Assembly (NCBI GenBank): GCA_964596015.1
Contig: CAZQSB010000002.1
Span: 61,199-125,198 of the forward strand
DNA from: WJMD01 sp964596015
Lineage (GTDB): Bacteria; Joyebacterota; Joyebacteria; Joyebacterales; Joyebacteraceae
DNA length: 64,000 nt
Reading direction: 5' to 3'
A program made the position numbers and the translations under genes. Under the pieces are notes generated by a model. The model ran no database searches. It was not told the origin of the DNA and saw nothing but the letters and a program-made list of their open reading frames with translations. The stretch's first letter is position 1. Each line of letters begins with the position of its first letter. Below are positions 60,324-64,000 of the stretch, piece by piece.

Positions 60324-60689
60324 ATGCTCATCAAGGACGTCCAGGATGTGTCGGAGATCATCGCGGGAGACGATTCGCTCCTGAGAGAGCTCGTCCATCC
60401 GGACAGGGACCCGATCGACGTCACGTACAGCCTCGCGCTCGCGGTCGTCAGACCCGGGCGGGCCAGCCGTCCGCACCGTCTGACGTCGAGCGAGGTCTAC
60501 TACGTCGTTCGGGGCGCCGGCGTCATGCACATAGATGACGATGAAGCGCCGGTCCACGCCGGGCACGCCGTCGCCATCCCCGCGAACGCGGTCCAGTGGA
60601 TCGAGAACACAGAGACGATCGACCTCGAGTTCCTGTGCATCGTGGAGCCGGCCTGGCAGCCGGAGCAGGAGGAGGTGGTGGGTACATGA
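60324..60689 (+). CDS. Small cupin-domain protein
   Basis: 121 residues from an ATG at 60324 behind GGAGG at 5-nt spacing. The protein is a single cupin barrel. Motif 1 is SLALAVVRPGRASRPHRLTS ... EVYYVVRGAGVMHI, with the H and E metal ligands. Motif 2 is VHAGHAVAIPANAVQWIEN, where the usual second His is replaced or shifted (VQWI in place of H-x-x). Cupins of this size are isomerases, oxygenases or sensors of small ligands and cannot be subdivided by eye. It is transcribed away from ompA and runs toward the LamG gene. A GGCCGG stem-loop follows the stop. Confidence 0.85.
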   Translation: MLIKDVQDVSEIIAGDDSLLRELVHPDRDPIDVTYSLALAVVRPGRASRPHRLTSSEVYYVVRGAGVMHIDDDEAPVHAGHAVAIPANAVQWIENTETIDLEFLCIVEPAWQPEQEEVVGT

Positions 60690-60741
60690 CCCGGCCGGTC
60701 CTCTCGCCGGCCTCCCGGGGCTCCCTGCGCGCGTACGGGCC

Positions 60742-61503
60742 TCACTTCCCGTACATCGCCTTGATGCCGCCCCACGTCCGCTCCTCGGTGCCGGTGTACA
60801 CCCCGGTCAAGAGGTCGATCTCTTCCGGCGTCAGAGCCCTGTCGTAGATCCTCACATCGTCGATGGCGCCGAACCAGTAGTTCTGGCCGTAGAGATGCGA
60901 GTGCCGCCCTATCAGCAGGTTCCCCTCGGCAGTGTCGTTTCCCACCGAAGGGAGCGTCGCGACCGACGCGCCGTCGAGGTAGAGGATGAGCTCGCTCCCG
61001 GTCCAGACCCCCGCGACATGCACCCACTGTCCGATCACAGCGAGGGGACCCACGACGGTCCTCAGGGAGCCGGAGCCGTTCCGGAAACGGAAAACCCACT
61101 GTCCGTCGGCTCCCAGAGAGCTGTCGCCGAGCCCGAGCTGCAGGTTGTCCCACTGACCGAGTATCAGGTTCAGCTTGTTGACCCCGGTTTCGAAGCTGTC
61201 GACGCGGGCCCACGCGCTGACCGTTCCGGCTGCGCTCTGGACCTCGAGGGGAGTCGAGATGTAATCGTATTCGCTGCCGTTGAAGCAATAGGCCTTGTCG
61301 GGCTGTCCCACGGGGTCCGTGCAGAGAGTCGCACCGTAGACCGTGCCGTCGGCTCCGCCGTCGGTGGCATCGAGCGCGTCGCCGGTGAACCTGTAACGCG
61401 CCACGAGACCTTCTGTGATGTCCTGCGCCATGCCCGCTTCCGCGAACACGAGCAGCGCGGCGGTGAGCACCAACAGGAACAGAGCACTCCGGGTACGTGC
61501 CAT
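60742..61503 (-). CDS. Secreted LamG-like (concanavalin-type) protein with WGxxK tail
   Basis: 253 residues from an ATG at 61503 behind AAGGAGAGG. The signal peptide ends in EAGMAQ (about residue 26). The mature protein is one LamG/concanavalin A-like jelly roll: LVARYRFTGDALDATDGG, AYCFNGSEYDYI, GTVSAWARVDSFE, GQWVHVAGVWTGSELILYLD, and a closing IDDVRIYDRALTPEEIDLL. This pattern is typical of LamG_3-type domains that bind carbohydrate or protein ligands. The last residues, RTWGGIKAMYGK, are the shared exported-protein tail. The gene is monocistronic and convergent with the cupin gene. Confidence 0.88.
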   Translation of the reverse strand: MARTRSALFLLVLTAALLVFAEAGMAQDITEGLVARYRFTGDALDATDGGADGTVYGATLCTDPVGQPDKAYCFNGSEYDYISTPLEVQSAAGTVSAWARVDSFETGVNKLNLILGQWDNLQLGLGDSSLGADGQWVFRFRNGSGSLRTVVGPLAVIGQWVHVAGVWTGSELILYLDGASVATLPSVGNDTAEGNLLIGRHSHLYGQNYWFGAIDDVRIYDRALTPEEIDLLTGVYTGTEERTWGGIKAMYGK

Positions 61504-61734
61504 GGTTTCCTCTCCTTGCGCTCTGCTGAACACAGCGCATCCACTGAGGCCCGGTCGGGCAGACCGGGGACTCGATCGCCTCCGCTCGAACGTGATGTCG
61601 TTTGTCAGGGTCTCAACGAGACCCGGAGGAAGTTACTGTGCATTCCATGTGGAGAGCAAGAGGGAACATCGAGCACACCGACCGTGCCTTGGACGGCACG
61701 GACCCGTGGCGGCCCGCCCGCCGCGAGCGCCTGA

Positions 61735-64000
61735 TCAACCTCGTGTCCCGCGTCGTCTGACGGCCACGCGGAAGAGCGTCCCCTCGCCCGGGGCGGTCTC
61801 GACGATCTCGATGAGCCCACCGTACATGTCGAGAAGCTCTCGCGACCGGAAGAGTCCGGCGCCGCCGCCCGGCCGGGTCGTCTGCCCATAGGTGAAAGCG
61901 GAGTCGGCCTCCTCGGACGTCATTCCCCGTCCCGTGTCCCGCACGTCGAGCACGACCCAGTCGTCCTCGAGCCTCCCGCGGAGCGTGAGCCGTCTCTCGG
62001 ACGCATCCCGCATCGCGGCTACGGCGTTCGTGACCAGGTTCGTCACGACGAGCTGAAGTCCGCGCGGCGAGATCCACGCCCGCGCGCCCTCGAGCGCTCT
62101 CACGTCGACCACCGTCTCGACGCCCGCATTCTCGCGCTCGGACTCCGTGGCATCAAGGACCTCTCCGATCTCCTCGCAGGGCGACGACTCGTGCCGCGCG
62201 GCCAGGGTCCGCCGAACGTCGCCGAGGGCGTTCTCGAGACGCTCGATGTTCGCTTCGAAGCCGCCGGGAGTCCTGCCTGCCTCGTCGACGACACGGACGT
62301 CGGCGTCGAGCGCCGAGACGGCGTCGGCGATGCGACGCGTTTCCTCATCGTGCCCGCCGATCTTCCTGAGTTCCAGAACCAGGGCTTCGAGGGCGGGGCG
62401 GACGGTCCCGCGCCATGTCTCGACGCGCTTCCCGACGACCGGGGCCACGTCGGTCGCGATATCCCGGTCCTCGGCGGAACTCTCGAGGAGCCGGCGGAGC
62501 GACCTCAGGGGGCCGGTGAGCTCGAGCTTGTTGTGGCTGGCGAGTTCCAGCTCGGCGAGCACGGCCAGCTCGAGTCGAGCCTTCTCCTGTGGAGGCACGG
62601 GCGAGGCGATGGCCACAAGCTGACGCCCGAGGCGCGCGGCCTCGCGGCGGGCCGCGGGGACGGCGGCCAGAACGACAGCGCAGAGCGCCAGGAGCGCGGC
62701 GCCGACCCGCCCGACCAGCCGGCCGACGTCGAGCGGGGCTCGCGCCAGCTGGAGCAGCTGCATCCCGTCCGTCGCCACGAGTAGGCCTGCCGCGCCTCCG
62801 CGGGCGCGGTAGGGCCCGCAGACGTGAGGGGTGAGCACCTCGCTTCCGGTCGGCGGACGGTAGGCGGCGAGGTGACGGAGGTCCGCGTCGAGAACGTGGA
62901 CCTCTCCCCCGTCGGCGCCCACGACGAGCCTCGGTTTCTCCTCGTCGCCGAGGGGCCAGGACCCGGCGATGAGCGGCTTCGGAGCGACGAACGTCTCCTC
63001 GACGAGTTCGAGGCCCGAGCCGGTCAGCTCGAAGGCATACAGCGCGCCGGAATCGCCGGAGAGGAAGGCGCGGCTCCCGGACCCGGGTCCCACGACGACG
63101 CCGCTTGCCGCGTCCTCGACGACCACTCCCCCGAGACTCTCGCCGGTCGCGGCCTCCCAGACCCCGACCCTCGTCGTCGGCAGCCCGTCGACGACGATCG
63201 GCTCGGTGGTCGTCACGATCTCCAGACCGCCGTCGCCGTCGAGGTCGCCGACAGCCGCGTGGGTGTCGGTGTACCCGCCTCCCAGGGCCCGCAGCCAGAG
63301 GACCTCTCCCGTGTCGTCGACGACCATCACGTGCGACCTGTCGTCGCTGGTCCCGTTCGCCGAGGCGCCGTTCTGTGGGGCCGAACTCGTCGCGATGACC
63401 TCGTCGCTCCCGTCGCCGTCGACGTCGGCGCACGTCGCCCTGCGCCACTGGGCCCCTCCGGAGACGCTCCAGAGCAGCGTGTCGAACCCGGCGTCGAAGA
63501 GCATGACCTGCCTGGGGTAGCGGTCCATGTCGGCGCTCTGAACGACCGCCCACGCGGTCGCGCCGTTCCCGAACTCGACGCGGGCGACGGCGGCCACCTT
63601 CCCGTCCCACCACGGTTCCTTGCGGTTGTCGCGGCCGGACGCGATGACGCTGTGGAACGACGTGTTCCCGTTGAACCCGTAGCCGTGGAGATGCAGCGTG
63701 TCGTCCTTCACGTAGCTCACGAGGAACTCATCGTTCCCGTCGAGGTCGATGTCCTCCCACCCGAGGAACTCCACCATGTGCCATTCGTTCCGCTCGATGG
63801 AGAGGTTGACCTGCGCGAGCTCGAGCATCGTCGACGACGCGAACGCCATGATGCAGATCTCGCCGCGCTCGATGGCGCCGCCTGCGATCTCGTCGAAGCC
63901 GTCGCCGTCCATGTCGCCGACCCACGGCCTCACGTAATCGCGCCAGGCGTGTGAGTGGACGGGTTCGAGGGTGTAGGGAAGGTCATCCGCGGCGAGGAGC
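61735..64000 (-). CDS. Propeller-sensor histidine kinase, 5' end beyond the window
   Basis: At least 755 codons; the frame is open to the right edge, so the N-terminus is missing. The visible N-terminal ~420 residues carry FG-GAP/VCBS repeats (DMDGDGFDEIAGG, DIDLDGNDEFLVS, DVDGDGSDEVIATS, DLDGDGGLEIVTT), and should form an extracytoplasmic propeller. A TM follows (LLALCAVVLAAVPAA). The cytoplasmic part has a coiled region with a candidate phospho-His (ELASHNKLELTGPLRSL). It ends in a HATPase_c domain: N box LVVTNLVTNAVAAM, G1 DVRDTGRGM, G2 GGGAGLFRSREL. A His-kinase role is well supported; the stimulus is unknown. No response regulator adjoins it in the window. Confidence 0.88.
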   Translation of the reverse strand, partial: LLAADDLPYTLEPVHSHAWRDYVRPWVGDMDGDGFDEIAGGAIERGEICIMAFASSTMLELAQVNLSIERNEWHMVEFLGWEDIDLDGNDEFLVSYVKDDTLHLHGYGFNGNTSFHSVIASGRDNRKEPWWDGKVAAVARVEFGNGATAWAVVQSADMDRYPRQVMLFDAGFDTLLWSVSGGAQWRRATCADVDGDGSDEVIATSSAPQNGASANGTSDDRSHVMVVDDTGEVLWLRALGGGYTDTHAAVGDLDGDGGLEIVTTTEPIVVDGLPTTRVGVWEAATGESLGGVVVEDAASGVVVGPGSGSRAFLSGDSGALYAFELTGSGLELVEETFVAPKPLIAGSWPLGDEEKPRLVVGADGGEVHVLDADLRHLAAYRPPTGSEVLTPHVCGPYRARGGAAGLLVATDGMQLLQLARAPLDVGRLVGRVGAALLALCAVVLAAVPAARREAARLGRQLVAIASPVPPQEKARLELAVLAELELASHNKLELTGPLRSLRRLLESSAEDRDIATDVAPVVGKRVETWRGTVRPALEALVLELRKIGGHDEETRRIADAVSALDADVRVVDEAGRTPGGFEANIERLENALGDVRRTLAARHESSPCEEIGEVLDATESERENAGVETVVDVRALEGARAWISPRGLQLVVTNLVTNAVAAMRDASERRLTLRGRLEDDWVVLDVRDTGRGMTSEEADSAFTYGQTTRPGGGAGLFRSRELLDMYGGLIEIVETAPGEGTLFRVAVRRRGTRG

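Overview
This is chromosomal DNA from a GC-rich, diderm (outer-membrane) bacterium, most likely of the FCB superphylum in the Eisenbacteria / Krumholzibacteriota / Latescibacteria range. That placement is inferred from four things: secreted proteins ending in FlgD-like C-terminal domains (two copies), abundant Ig-like, GEVED, LamG and FG-GAP surface modules, an OmpA with thrombospondin type-3 repeats, and the MoxR/DUF58/BatA/DUF4159/DUF4175 gene set. Coding density is high, most genes lie on the minus strand in long operons, and most starts carry a GGAGG-type ribosome binding site. I saw no tRNA, rRNA, CRISPR array, transposase or prophage gene.

Layout. 1-3.6 kb: two tandem BNR-type secreted proteins (the first cut by the window edge) and a MEMO-like gene. 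3.7-13.6 kb (minus): a lipoprotein, a TolB-like propeller and an operon DUF4159 - DUF4175 - TPR - GATase-like secreted protein. 13.9-16.5 kb: secD-secF. 16.8-19.5 kb: a methyltransferase, pdxJ and a divergent polysaccharide deacetylase. 19.6-29.4 kb (minus): an operon holB - ricT - metG - tatD/radical-SAM fusion - ksgA - outer-membrane barrel - lipoprotein, followed by a second paralogous lipoprotein under its own promoter. 29.4-42.4 kb (minus): moxR - DUF58 - BatA-like - mfd - three parvulin/SurA-type genes - S4-domain protein - pdxA. 42.8-50 kb (plus): a GEVED protein, an M28 peptidase, a DUF364-like protein, a PLP decarboxylase and a lipoprotein. 50-57 kb (minus): an outer-membrane barrel, an ECF sigma factor, an anti-sigma-like membrane protein, an Ig-repeat protein and a lipoprotein. 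57-64 kb: REC-GGDEF-REC, OmpA, a cupin, a LamG protein and a propeller-sensor histidine kinase (cut by the window edge).

Main themes. Much of the window concerns building and monitoring the cell envelope: SecDF, SurA-like chaperones, lipoproteins, barrels and VWA/MoxR systems. Five otherwise unrelated exported proteins end in a short shared tail, [ST][WF]G-x-[LIM]-K-x-x-[FY], which I cannot match to a named sorting signal. Two other exported proteins end in the long FlgD-like domain instead. The ECF sigma locus looks like a self-contained envelope-sensing unit, because the anti-sigma-like protein and the neighbouring barrel share a similar extracytoplasmic domain. Several intergenic regions carry short tandem repeats, two of which copy the stop codon and end of the adjacent gene.
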